Shown here: one piece after another, positions 53,536-62,834 of the stretch | How positions within the stretch are numbered: the first letter of the stretch is position 1 | Layout of the letters: each line of letters begins with the position of its first letter | NCBI GenBank assembly: GCA_004293725.1 | Contig: REAW01000006.1 | Span: forward strand, 246,167-310,166 | Length of the DNA stretch: 64,000 nt | Source: Curvibacter sp. | Lineage (GTDB): Bacteria > Pseudomonadota > Gammaproteobacteria > Burkholderiales > Burkholderiaceae_C | Direction: 5' to 3' | Notes under the pieces: model-generated | Databases searched by the model: none | The model's input: the letters and a program-made list of their open reading frames with translations, nothing else | What the model was told of the DNA's origin: nothing | Translations under genes and position numbers: made by a program

Positions 53536-54666
53536 TTGAGCGCCGCCACTATTGACCTCGAAGCCGTAGGCGTAGCCAAACGCTACGGCGCATTTGCTGC
53601 GGTGGACGACTTGTCGTTCACCGTGCAGCGCGGGTCGTTCTTCTCTATCCTCGGCCCGTCCGGCTGTGGCAAGACCACGCTCTTGCGCATGGTGGCGGGC
53701 TTTATTCAGCCCGATGCGGGCGAGATTCGCATTGGCAGCAAGCCCATGAACGGTGTGCCGCCCAACCAGCGGCCTGTGAACATGGTGTTCCAGCACCTGG
53801 CGCTGTTCCCCATGATGAATGTGGGCGACAACGTGGGCTATGGCTTGGCTCGCCGCGGTGTGCCGGCCGATGAGATCAAGCGCCGTGTGGGCGAGATGCT
53901 GGAGCGGGTGAGCCTGCCTGGCGCCCAAGGCAAGCGGGTAGACCAACTCTCGGGTGGGCAAAAGCAGCGCGTAGCCATTGCACGCAGCCTGGTGCTGGAG
54001 CCCACGCTGCTGTTGCTGGACGAGCCGCTGGGCGCGCTGGACCTGAAGCTGCGCGAACACATGAAGATTGAGCTCAAGCAGCTGCAGGCAGCGTTTGGTA
54101 CCACTTTTGTCTACATCACCCATGACCAGTCCGAAGCCTTGGTGTTGTCGGACCATGTGGCTGTGATGAACCACGGCCGCTTTGAACAACTGGGCACGCC
54201 GCAGGCGCTGTATTACGAACCGCACACACCGTTTGTGGCGGGTTTTGTGGGCGCCAACAACCGACTGGTCGGCAAGGCCGTGGGCGTGCAGGGCGACATC
54301 GTGCAGGTGACTACGGCCACCGGTTTGGCCCTGCATGCACGGGCTGCCCATGGCCACGGGCACATCAAGGCGGGCGACGCTGTAGAGGCTTTTGTGCGCC
54401 CAGAGGTTGCCAGACTTGCGCGGGCAGCTACTGAATTTATAGCGTCCGGCATGCCGCACTTCACCGGTGTGGTGGAGAGCCTGCTGTTTGATGGCGCCAA
54501 TTCGGCCGTGCTGCTGCGCGAGAAACACAGCGACGCGGAGTTCCGCATTGCACTGCCGCAGACTGGCCAGTTTGCCGACCTGCGCGCGGGTGAAGATGTG
54601 GTGTTTGGATTTGACCCCCAGCGTGCCGTATGTTTTGTTGCACCGGCGCAGGCCCATGCTGGCTGA
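53536..54666 (+). CDS. ABC transporter ATP-binding protein (PotA/PotG-like)
   Basis: GPSGCGKTTLLRMVAG, LSGGQKQRVAIARSLVLEPTLLLLDEPLGALD; TTG start. Confidence 0.93.
   Translation: MSAATIDLEAVGVAKRYGAFAAVDDLSFTVQRGSFFSILGPSGCGKTTLLRMVAGFIQPDAGEIRIGSKPMNGVPPNQRPVNMVFQHLALFPMMNVGDNVGYGLARRGVPADEIKRRVGEMLERVSLPGAQGKRVDQLSGGQKQRVAIARSLVLEPTLLLLDEPLGALDLKLREHMKIELKQLQAAFGTTFVYITHDQSEALVLSDHVAVMNHGRFEQLGTPQALYYEPHTPFVAGFVGANNRLVGKAVGVQGDIVQVTTATGLALHARAAHGHGHIKAGDAVEAFVRPEVARLARAATEFIASGMPHFTGVVESLLFDGANSAVLLREKHSDAEFRIALPQTGQFADLRAGEDVVFGFDPQRAVCFVAPAQAHAG
54426..54442. repeat. Dispersed 17-nt palindrome copy
   Basis: GCTACTGAATTTATAGC inside the ABC ATPase gene. Confidence 0.6.
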
Positions 54667-55540
54667 GGGCGCACCCCGCAGCCACATGGCACGGCTTTTG
54701 GGCATGCTGCTGCTGGCGCCGGCCCTGCTGTGGCTGGTGGGGCTGATCATCTTGCCGCATGCCGAGCTGGCGGTGCTGTCGCTGCGCGCACGTGTGGCGC
54801 CCCGGGTTTATGAGCCCAGCTTCGCGCAGTACATGACTTTTATTGAAGAACCGCTGTACTGGCGCACCTTTGTGCGCACGGCCGTGATGTCGCTGATTGC
54901 CACGGCCATCACGCTGCTGATGGCGTTTCCGATCGCATGGACGATTGCCAAGATTGTGCGCGGCCGCGCCAAGGCGCTGCTGTTTGTGTTGTGCCTCATT
55001 CCGTTCTGGGTAAGTGAAACCGTGCGCACGCTGGGCTGGATGATTCTGCTGCGCGAATCCGGCGTGTTGCCTGGCATTCTGGTGTGGCTGGGCGTGACGC
55101 CCGCCCCGGTGGAGATGCTGTACCACGACGCCACCATCCTCGTTGGGCTGGTCTACACCAGCATGCTGTTCATGGTGATTCCGCTGATCAGCGCGCTGGA
55201 GAGCTTGGACGATTCGTTGATTGAAGCGGCCTACGACCTGGGTGGCAACGGCTGGTCCATCCTGCGGCACATCATCATTCCGCACGCCGCGCCGGGCATG
55301 GTGGCGGGCTGCATTGTGGTGTTCATGCTCACGCTGGGCAACTACCTCACACCCACCTTGCTGGGTGGCAAAAACTCGCTGTGGTTCACGGAGCAGATCT
55401 ACACCCAGTTCATCACCCGCTTCAACTGGGAGCAGGGCGCGGCGTTTGGTTTCCTGCTGCTGGCACTGAGCACCGGCTTGGTGTGGCTGGGGCTCAAGCT
55501 CTCGGGCCAAAAGTTTGGCGAAGTGATGCAGCGCTCATGA
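54656..55540 (+). CDS. ABC transporter permease (PotB/PotH-like)
   Basis: Multi-TM; EAAYDLGGNGWSILRHIIIPHAAPG EAA loop. Confidence 0.92.
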   Translation: MLAEGAPRSHMARLLGMLLLAPALLWLVGLIILPHAELAVLSLRARVAPRVYEPSFAQYMTFIEEPLYWRTFVRTAVMSLIATAITLLMAFPIAWTIAKIVRGRAKALLFVLCLIPFWVSETVRTLGWMILLRESGVLPGILVWLGVTPAPVEMLYHDATILVGLVYTSMLFMVIPLISALESLDDSLIEAAYDLGGNGWSILRHIIIPHAAPGMVAGCIVVFMLTLGNYLTPTLLGGKNSLWFTEQIYTQFITRFNWEQGAAFGFLLLALSTGLVWLGLKLSGQKFGEVMQRS

Positions 55541-56400
55541 TCCCCTCGCTCCCCCGCCCCGCCTGGCTACGCACCAGCACCGTGGCCTACGGTGTGCTGT
55601 TTTTTGCCTTTCTGTTTTTGCCGCTGGCGGTGGTGGCAGTGTTTGCATTCAATGATGCACCCTACCCCGCACCGCCCTGGAATGGCTTCACGCTGGACTG
55701 GTTTTTGGGCGGGGCAGACGGCCCGCGCCGTGGCCTGTTTGCCGACAAAGCCTTGCTAGGCAGCCTGTGGACCAGCGTGGTGGTAGCCTGCTGGGTCACG
55801 CTGCTGTCGGTGCTGGTGGGCACGGCCAATGCTTTTTTGATAGAGCGCACCAACTTCCGCGGCAAGCAGGCGCTGAGCATGCTGATGTTGGCGCCGCTGG
55901 TGATTCCGGGAGTCATTCTGGGCATCTCCATTCTGGCGCTGGCGAGCCGCGTGGCCAACCTGGCCGATGACCTGTGGGGCCTGGAGCTGGAGTTTTTGCG
56001 GCCCGGCCTGCCGCTGGTGGTGCTAGGGCAGTTTTCTTATATCGCCTCCATTGCAACACTCACCATTTCTGCCCGGCTCAAGCGCTTTGACATTACGCTG
56101 GAGGAGGCGGCCTACAACCTGGGTGCCTCGCGTTTTGCGGTGTTTACCACCATCACGCTGCCTTACTTGCAGCCCGCGCTCATTGGTGCGGCGGCCATTT
56201 CTTTTCTCATGTCGTTCGAGAACTTCAACACCACGCTGATGCTGGTGGGTTCAGACGCGCCGCTGACCGTGATGATGTACGGCCGCATGCGCGAAGGTGC
56301 AACACCGGTGCTCAATGCGGTGAGCCTGTTCCTCATGGTGGCCTCCGCCATCCTGGCACTTACCTTGCTCAAACGCTCAAGCACTCCACAAGAGCGCTGA
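55537..56400 (+). CDS. ABC transporter permease (PotC/PotI-like)
   Basis: Multi-TM; EEAAYNLGASRFAVFTTITLPYLQPA; ATGA overlap. Confidence 0.92.
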   Translation: MIPSLPRPAWLRTSTVAYGVLFFAFLFLPLAVVAVFAFNDAPYPAPPWNGFTLDWFLGGADGPRRGLFADKALLGSLWTSVVVACWVTLLSVLVGTANAFLIERTNFRGKQALSMLMLAPLVIPGVILGISILALASRVANLADDLWGLELEFLRPGLPLVVLGQFSYIASIATLTISARLKRFDITLEEAAYNLGASRFAVFTTITLPYLQPALIGAAAISFLMSFENFNTTLMLVGSDAPLTVMMYGRMREGATPVLNAVSLFLMVASAILALTLLKRSSTPQER

Positions 56401-56421
56401 GCCTCTGTGCGGCACGCAGGG

Positions 56422-57795
56422 TCAGGCCTTGCGCAGGTGCCAAGCCTTGGGCCGGGTGAAGGTCTGGATGCCATAGGTGGAGAGCGTGAGGCCCACACCC
56501 GAATCACCATGGCCGCTCCACGGCAGGCGCGGGCTTACACGGTCGCAGCAGTTCCAGTACACCGTGCCTGCGTTGACTTGCTCCAGCACGGCTTTGGCGC
56601 GCGCTTCATCGGGGGTAAAGACACCGGCAGTCAGGCCGTAGCGCGTGTCGTTCATGAGCTTCACGGCTTCTGCGTCGCTGCTGACTTTCTGGATACCAAT
56701 GACCGGGCCAAAGCTTTCCTCGCGCATGATCTCCATGCCGTGGTTTACATCGGAAAACACGGTGGGTTCGAACCAGTTGCCTTCGCCGGTGCCGCGGTGG
56801 CCACCGGTGTGCAGGGTGGCGCCTTTGGCTTTGGCGTCGTCCACCTGGGCTTGCAGAATGTCGAGCTGGGGCGCGCGGGTGATGGCGCCAATGTAGGTGT
56901 CTTCGGCTGCGGGGTCACCGGTTTTGAAGGTTTTGACAGTGGCAACGAAGGCTTGCACAAACTGGTCGTACACCTTTTCATGCACATACACGCGCTCTAC
57001 CGAGCAGCAGCTTTGGCCCGTGTTGTACATGGCACCATCAGCCAGGCTCTCTGCGGCCACTTGCACGTTGGCGTCTTCGCACACGTAGGTGGGGTCTTTG
57101 CCGCCCAGCTCTAGTTGCAGCTTCACAAATTTGTTGCCCACCGCTTGGGCAATACGCGCGCCGGTGGCGTAGGAACCGGTGAAGAATACGCCGTCCACCT
57201 TTTGCTCCAGCAGCGCAGCGCCCACGGCACCTGCGCCCACCAGGCAAATCATGGCGTCTTCGGGCACTCCCGCCTTGTGCAGCAGGCGGGTGATTTCCAG
57301 CCCGGTGAGGGTGGCGTACTCGGACGGTTTGTACAGCACCGTATTGCCGGTAAGCAGCGCAGGCACGATGACGTTGCACCCCACAAACCAGGGGTAGTTC
57401 CAAGCCGAGATGTTGGCCACCACGCCCAGTGGCGTGTGTTGGATTTGCTCGGTCATGCCGCCTTCTGCGAAGACGGTTTGCGTGGCCAGGGTGGCGTCGG
57501 CCTCGGCCAAAAAGAAGTCAATGCGGCCCAGCAGGCCGTTGAGTTCGTTGCGCGACATCTTGATGGGCTTGCCGGTCTCACGCGTCATGGTGTAGGCCAG
57601 CGACTCCAGGTCGTGCACCACGCCTGCACGGAAGGCCACGATGCAGGCCTTGCGTTCGGCCAGCGGGGTGGCGGCCCACCCGCGCTGTGCGGCCCGGGCG
57701 CGCGCGGCTTTGGCGGCTACGGTGGTGGCATCGTCCGCGCCCAAGGTGGTGATGAGGTGGCCGGTGGCCGGGTTGTGAATGGCGAGTTGGCTCAT
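56422..57795 (-). CDS. NAD(P)-dependent aldehyde dehydrogenase
   Basis: LQLELGGKDPTYV, NTGQSCCSVERVYV, SAWNYPW. Confidence 0.94.
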   Translation of the reverse strand: MSQLAIHNPATGHLITTLGADDATTVAAKAARARAAQRGWAATPLAERKACIVAFRAGVVHDLESLAYTMTRETGKPIKMSRNELNGLLGRIDFFLAEADATLATQTVFAEGGMTEQIQHTPLGVVANISAWNYPWFVGCNVIVPALLTGNTVLYKPSEYATLTGLEITRLLHKAGVPEDAMICLVGAGAVGAALLEQKVDGVFFTGSYATGARIAQAVGNKFVKLQLELGGKDPTYVCEDANVQVAAESLADGAMYNTGQSCCSVERVYVHEKVYDQFVQAFVATVKTFKTGDPAAEDTYIGAITRAPQLDILQAQVDDAKAKGATLHTGGHRGTGEGNWFEPTVFSDVNHGMEIMREESFGPVIGIQKVSSDAEAVKLMNDTRYGLTAGVFTPDEARAKAVLEQVNAGTVYWNCCDRVSPRLPWSGHGDSGVGLTLSTYGIQTFTRPKAWHLRKA

Positions 57796-57811
57796 GGTGG
57801 TCCAAAAAAAA

Positions 57812-58627
57812 TCAGAGTTCAGGAGATAAGGAATGGCTGGCTGCAGCGCGCACGCTGTGCGCCTGGGCCAGAAAATCGGTTAGCAACGGAGTGTCGTCGA
57901 GTGTGCCGTGCTCGGGTTTGTGGAACTCGGGATGCCATTGCACGGCAGCGATCCAGTCGGAGCCAGTGGCGCGAATGGCTTCGATGGTGCCGTCGTCAGG
58001 GCAGCGCGCTTCCACCTCAAAGCCGGGCGCCAGGTCTTTGATGCACTGGTGGTGAACGCTATTGATTTTATAGCTGCTTGCGGAATCCAGAAGCGCACTG
58101 AGCCGTGTTTTTGGTACTAACTCCAGTTGGTGAAAGTTCTGGTCGTAGCGATCGGCGTCGCGGTGCTGCAGGGCTTCGGGGCGCTGGGTGGGAATGTCTT
58201 GCACCAGCGTGCCGCCATAGGTGGCGTTGATAAGCTGCAGGCCGCGGCAGATGCCAAACACCGGCTTGCCTGCGGCAACAAACGCTTTCACCAACGCCAT
58301 CTCATAGGCGTCGCGTACTTTGTCGCCCTGCCAACGCGCATCTATTGGCGCCTCGCCATAACTGCCGGGCCACAGGTCGGCACCGCCATGCAGCACCAAG
58401 CCATCAAGCCAGGCGGCGTAGTCGGCCAGCGTGATGCTGCCGCGTGCCGTGTCGCCGTCTACCGAGGGCACCATCACGGGCATGGCCCCGCCCGACATGA
58501 TCCAGTGCGGGACCGACACCTCCAGGTAGTTGAGCGTCTTTTTGGCAAACGCGGCGCGCGCCGGGTCCGGGTGCATGAAGCACGCACTGACGGCAATTTT
58601 GAGGGGCTGCCCGGCGCGCTGCATCAC
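57812..58627 (-). CDS. Class I GATase-type gamma-glutamyl hydrolase (PuuD-like)
   Basis: LHGGADLWPGSYGE, KPVFGICRGLQLINATYGGTLVQDI, AVQWHPEF. Confidence 0.92.
   Translation of the reverse strand: MMQRAGQPLKIAVSACFMHPDPARAAFAKKTLNYLEVSVPHWIMSGGAMPVMVPSVDGDTARGSITLADYAAWLDGLVLHGGADLWPGSYGEAPIDARWQGDKVRDAYEMALVKAFVAAGKPVFGICRGLQLINATYGGTLVQDIPTQRPEALQHRDADRYDQNFHQLELVPKTRLSALLDSASSYKINSVHHQCIKDLAPGFEVEARCPDDGTIEAIRATGSDWIAAVQWHPEFHKPEHGTLDDTPLLTDFLAQAHSVRAAASHSLSPEL
58058..58083. repeat. Dispersed 17-nt palindrome copy with flank
   Basis: GCTATTGATTTTATAGCTGCTTGCGG inside the gamma-glutamyl hydrolase gene. Confidence 0.6.
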
Positions 58628-59757
58628 ATGGCCGCCTTGAAGAGGCGCTCGAAGTCTTCTGCGGTGCAGGGGCGTGGGTTGGTCTGGTGGCAGATGTCGG
58701 CGGTGGCCACCTGCACCAGGCGCGGCAGGTGCTCTGGCTTCACGCCATGGTTGGCCAAGCCGCCAGTAATGCCCACGCTGGCTTTGGTGTCGCGCAGCCA
58801 GGCAACGAACGCCTTACCACCGCCCGCCACGCCACAGACATGGGCCAGCTCATCGAACTTGGCCGGCACGGCCTCTTGGTTCCAGGCCATCACGGTGTCG
58901 ATCATCAGCGCGTTGGCCAGACCATGGTGCAGGTCACACACTGCCCCCAGCGCATGGGCGCAGGAGTGCACCGCGCCCAGGTCTTTTTGGAATGCAATGG
59001 CGCCCATCATGGAGGACATCATCATGTCGGAGCGTGCAGCAAGGTTGCCTGGCTCTTTGACGGCGGTGACCAGCGCTGCGGCGGCAATGCGGGTTCCCTC
59101 CAGGGCAATGCCATCGCACAGCGGGTGATAGGCAGGCGAGAGGTAGCTCTCGATGTTGTGGGTGAGTGCGTCCATGCCGGTCGCTGCAGTGACGTGCGGG
59201 GGCAGACCGAGGGTGAGCTCGGGATCCGCAAACACGGTTTTCGCCAGGATCTTGGGACTGAAGACCACGCGCTTGAGATGTGTGTCGTTTTCGCTGACCA
59301 CGCTGGAGCGGCCCACTTCGGAGCCGGTGCCCGAGGTGGTGGGCAGCGCAACAAAGTAAGGCAGCGGGTTGACGATGGGGCGCACCTGCGGGTGGTCCCA
59401 CACGTACTCCAAAATGTCGCCCTCATGCGTGGCGGCCAGTCCTACTACCTTGGCCACGTCCAGCGCGGCTCCACCGCCAAAGCCAATCACGCAGTCAGCC
59501 CGGTGTGACTTGTAGGCAGCGGCACCGTCCATCACCTGGCTGCAGGTGGGGTTGCCGAACACACCGCTGAAGACGGCAACGTCGAGCCCGGTGAGATGGG
59601 TCTGAAACTCGGCCAAAACGGGCAGGGCACCCAGGGCCTTGTCGGTCACGATGAGGGGGCGTTTCAAGCCCAGTTCCAACAGGTGCTGGGCCACCAGTTT
59701 GCGGGCGCCCGCACCAAACTTGATGGGCGTGGGAAAGGAGAAAGATGTGATGCTCAT
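58624..59757 (-). CDS. Iron-containing alcohol dehydrogenase
   Basis: VIGFGGGAALDVAKVVG, GMDALTHNIESYLS, CAHALGAVCDLHHGLANA. Confidence 0.94.
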   Translation of the reverse strand: MSITSFSFPTPIKFGAGARKLVAQHLLELGLKRPLIVTDKALGALPVLAEFQTHLTGLDVAVFSGVFGNPTCSQVMDGAAAYKSHRADCVIGFGGGAALDVAKVVGLAATHEGDILEYVWDHPQVRPIVNPLPYFVALPTTSGTGSEVGRSSVVSENDTHLKRVVFSPKILAKTVFADPELTLGLPPHVTAATGMDALTHNIESYLSPAYHPLCDGIALEGTRIAAAALVTAVKEPGNLAARSDMMMSSMMGAIAFQKDLGAVHSCAHALGAVCDLHHGLANALMIDTVMAWNQEAVPAKFDELAHVCGVAGGGKAFVAWLRDTKASVGITGGLANHGVKPEHLPRLVQVATADICHQTNPRPCTAEDFERLFKAAM

Positions 59758-59766
59758 GAAGTTTCT

Positions 59767-61176
59767 CTAGATGATTTCGAAGTAGCGTTTCATTTCCCAA
59801 TCGGTTACTGCGTCCAGCCACTGGCGCCACTCCCATTCGCGGGTAGCGGCAAAGTGGTCAACGAATGTATCGCCCAGCCAGTCGCGCGCCACGGCCGATT
59901 CCTTGAAGATCCGCGTGGTTTCTATCAGCGTGCGCGGGGCACGCGGAATATGCTCCGCCCCACCATTGGTCCCGGTAATGGGCGGTGTCGTTAGCTTAAG
60001 GCCTTTTTCGACGCCGTCCAGCCCTGCCGCTATGACGGCGGCCATGGCTAGGTAGGGGTTGACGTCGGCGCCGGGGCAGCGCGTTTCCAGCCGCGTGGCC
60101 TTGGGTGAGCCAGCGATGACGCGGAAGCTGGCGGTGCGATTGTCCATGCCCCAAGTGGGCTTGACCGGGGCCCAGAAGCCATCCACCAGGCGCTTGTAGC
60201 TGTTGATGGTGGGCCAGATCAGCGGGCCAAAGTCCATCATGCATGCCACTTGGCCCGCCAGATAACTCTCGAAAAGTTTGCTCATCTTTCGGGGTGACTT
60301 GGCATCAAAGAACAGGTTGTTCTTGCCATCGCTCAGGCTTTGGTGGATGTGGCCACTGCAACCAGGTAACGGTTGGTGCGGCTTGGCCATAAAGCTGGGC
60401 ATGATGCCAAAACGCGCACCAATTTCCTTGGCGCCGGTCTTGAACAGCACGGCCCGGTCTGCTTGTTCAAGTGCTTCGGAGAAACCAATCGCGACTTCAA
60501 ACACGCCGGGTCCCGTCTCGGTATGCAAGCCTTCAATGGGTACTTTGAAGGCGAGCATGTCGTCCATGATGGCATTGAAGAATCCGCGGTTTTGGTTGGC
60601 ACGGAGCAACGAGTAGCCAAACATGCCGGGGGTAAGCGGCTGCGCACCCACGCCCTTTTTGTCGGCCCAGCTTTGTGGGGTCTCCAGAAAGTTGTACCAC
60701 TCGAATTCCATGCCGGTCATGGGCATCAAGCCCATTTTTTCAGCACGCTTGAGCACGCGCTTCAGGGTCTGGCGCGGGCAGAGCGGGTGCGGGGTTCCAT
60801 CGCTGTTGACAAATTCGCCCAGGAAAAAGGGCACCCCGTCATCCCACGGCACGTGGCGCGCCGTGTTCAGGTCCAGCCGCGCCAGCGCGTCTGGAAAGCC
60901 ATGCTGCCAACCGGTAACGGTGGTGTTGTCGTAGCAGTTGTCCATCATGTCCCAGCCCAGCACCACGTCGCAGAAGCCGAAGCCCCCCGCCGGGTAGGGC
61001 TCGGCCGCACCGAGAAACTTGTCCCGGTGCAGGTACTTGCCACGCAATACACCATCGATGTCAGTTACCGCCACCTTGACTTTGGGCGCGCCAGACTTTT
61101 GCACTGCGGCCAAGGCGGCGTGGGGTGCCGGCTGCTTGGTGCGTGCAGGGTTGGCAGGGGGCTTGCGTGTCGCCAT
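59767..61176 (-). CDS. Glutamine synthetase-family gamma-glutamyl-amine ligase
   Basis: GMEFEWYNFLETPQ, PGCSGHIHQSL, NRTASFRVI. Confidence 0.92.
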   Translation of the reverse strand: MATRKPPANPARTKQPAPHAALAAVQKSGAPKVKVAVTDIDGVLRGKYLHRDKFLGAAEPYPAGGFGFCDVVLGWDMMDNCYDNTTVTGWQHGFPDALARLDLNTARHVPWDDGVPFFLGEFVNSDGTPHPLCPRQTLKRVLKRAEKMGLMPMTGMEFEWYNFLETPQSWADKKGVGAQPLTPGMFGYSLLRANQNRGFFNAIMDDMLAFKVPIEGLHTETGPGVFEVAIGFSEALEQADRAVLFKTGAKEIGARFGIMPSFMAKPHQPLPGCSGHIHQSLSDGKNNLFFDAKSPRKMSKLFESYLAGQVACMMDFGPLIWPTINSYKRLVDGFWAPVKPTWGMDNRTASFRVIAGSPKATRLETRCPGADVNPYLAMAAVIAAGLDGVEKGLKLTTPPITGTNGGAEHIPRAPRTLIETTRIFKESAVARDWLGDTFVDHFAATREWEWRQWLDAVTDWEMKRYFEII

Positions 61177-61195
61177 TGATGTCTCCAGTGTTGTT

Positions 61196-62674
61196 TTACT
61201 TGCGTGCTTTTTCAGCCACTTCCATGGCGAACTCTTCTTCTGGCGAGAGGATCAGGCGGTTGCGTCCAACCAGTGCAAAGTAGGCAATGCAAACGCCAAA
61301 CCACACGGCTACCCACATCACGCCAGTACGGTAGAGCGGGTCACTGAGTTGGAAGTAGAGGGTGACCACTGCAATCACCACGGTAAGCCCGGCACCAAAC
61401 ACGCCCAAGGGGCTGCGATAGGGGCGCGGCAGATTGGGCATGTTTTTGCGCAACAAGATAAAGGACAGGCCTTGCATGATGTAAGAGAACATCGCTCCAA
61501 AAACCGCCATGTTGAGGAGCGTGCCTCCAATGACAGCGGCACCCTTGTCAGAGCCCAGGCTGAACCACAGCACAAACATGACTGCCAGCGCCACCACCGA
61601 GCCCACGATCATGGCCAGGTGCGGGGTTTTGCGGCTGCCATGGGTGATGGAAAAAGCCGAAGGGAAGTAGCCGGCACGGCTCAGTGAGTAGATCTGGCGG
61701 CCTTTGGCAAAAATGATGGTGTGAAAGCTTGCAATCAGGCCCAACACGGCGACCAACGCCAACGCCTTGGCGATGCCATCACCATAAATGGCCTTGAAGC
61801 CATCCAACAGGGGTTCGCCCGACTTGGCCAACGTGTGTGAGCCAATGCCCGCAATGGAGGGGTTAAGCAACAGCACCAAGAAAGCAGAGAAGATCAACGT
61901 GAAGATGCCGGCCAAAATGCCGCGTGGCATGTCGCGCTTGGGGTCTACCGATTCTTCGGCAGCCAGGGGCAATTGCTCAATGGCCAAGAACAGCCATACC
62001 GCAAATGGCATGGCGGCGAGCACGCCGGTGATCCCCATGGGCAGCAGAGGGCCGTTGCCGTTTTCCAGCAATACGCCACCTTCACCCACGTTCATGGCCC
62101 AGCGGCTGAAATCGATGTTGGGCAACGCACTCACCCAAAACACGGCCAGGCAAGCCAAGGCCAGCAGCGTGACGACCAGTGTGACCTTGAAGGAGAGTTC
62201 CACGCCCACGACGTTGAGGCCCACAAAGAATATGTAGAAGCCAATCCACCACAAAGGCAAGTATTCGGTGGGGGTGCCGAAGATTCCGCCCATGTAGCTG
62301 CTGATGAAGTAGACGATGACCGCAGGGGTGATGACGTACTCGACGTTTTCAGACAAGCCCGTCAAAAAACCGCCCCAAGGCCCCATGGCAGTGCGGGCAA
62401 ACGAATAGGCACCACCAGTGTGCGGCAATGCAGGAGACATTTCGGCCAGCGAGAAGGTCAGCCCCAAGTACATGATCGCAATGATGATGGTGGCAAAGAA
62501 CATGCTGCCCCAACCGTTGGCCAGTCCAAAATTCCAGCCGGAGAAGTGGCCCGAGATCACGGCCCCAACTCCCAAGGCCCATAGGGACCACACACCGGCG
62601 TAGCGGCGCAGGCCGCGCTTCTCAAAATAGGCTTGGTCAACTTTGGTGTACTGGACACCTGAATGCTCGGACAT
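61196..62674 (-). CDS. APC-family permease, ethanolamine-permease-like
   Basis: VISGHFSGWNFGLANGWGSMFFATIIIAIMYLGLTFSLAEMSPALPHTGGAYSFARTAMGPWGGFLTGLSENVEYV. Confidence 0.88.
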   Translation of the reverse strand: MSEHSGVQYTKVDQAYFEKRGLRRYAGVWSLWALGVGAVISGHFSGWNFGLANGWGSMFFATIIIAIMYLGLTFSLAEMSPALPHTGGAYSFARTAMGPWGGFLTGLSENVEYVITPAVIVYFISSYMGGIFGTPTEYLPLWWIGFYIFFVGLNVVGVELSFKVTLVVTLLALACLAVFWVSALPNIDFSRWAMNVGEGGVLLENGNGPLLPMGITGVLAAMPFAVWLFLAIEQLPLAAEESVDPKRDMPRGILAGIFTLIFSAFLVLLLNPSIAGIGSHTLAKSGEPLLDGFKAIYGDGIAKALALVAVLGLIASFHTIIFAKGRQIYSLSRAGYFPSAFSITHGSRKTPHLAMIVGSVVALAVMFVLWFSLGSDKGAAVIGGTLLNMAVFGAMFSYIMQGLSFILLRKNMPNLPRPYRSPLGVFGAGLTVVIAVVTLYFQLSDPLYRTGVMWVAVWFGVCIAYFALVGRNRLILSPEEEFAMEVAEKARK

Positions 62675-62834
62675 GAACGACTCCTTGACTGGGTTGGACA
62701 ACAAAATGACCACTCCATTCTGTAGAGGGGCTTGTCGAAGGGCTATCCGGTATTGGCAAGGTCTGGAGGTGGTGCATAGCCGGGTGTAAACCCCTAGAAA
62801 CACCCCGGCATGTTTTTTGCAGAATCTTTGGCTT

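Noticed and set aside
53224-54750. 508-codon minus-strand ORF
   Set aside because: Antisense to the substrate-binding protein and ABC ATPase; composition is that of complement-strand noise.
54461-55510. 349-codon minus-strand ORF rich in H/Q/R
   Set aside because: Antisense to the permease gene; His/Gln/Arg bias is typical of shadow ORFs.
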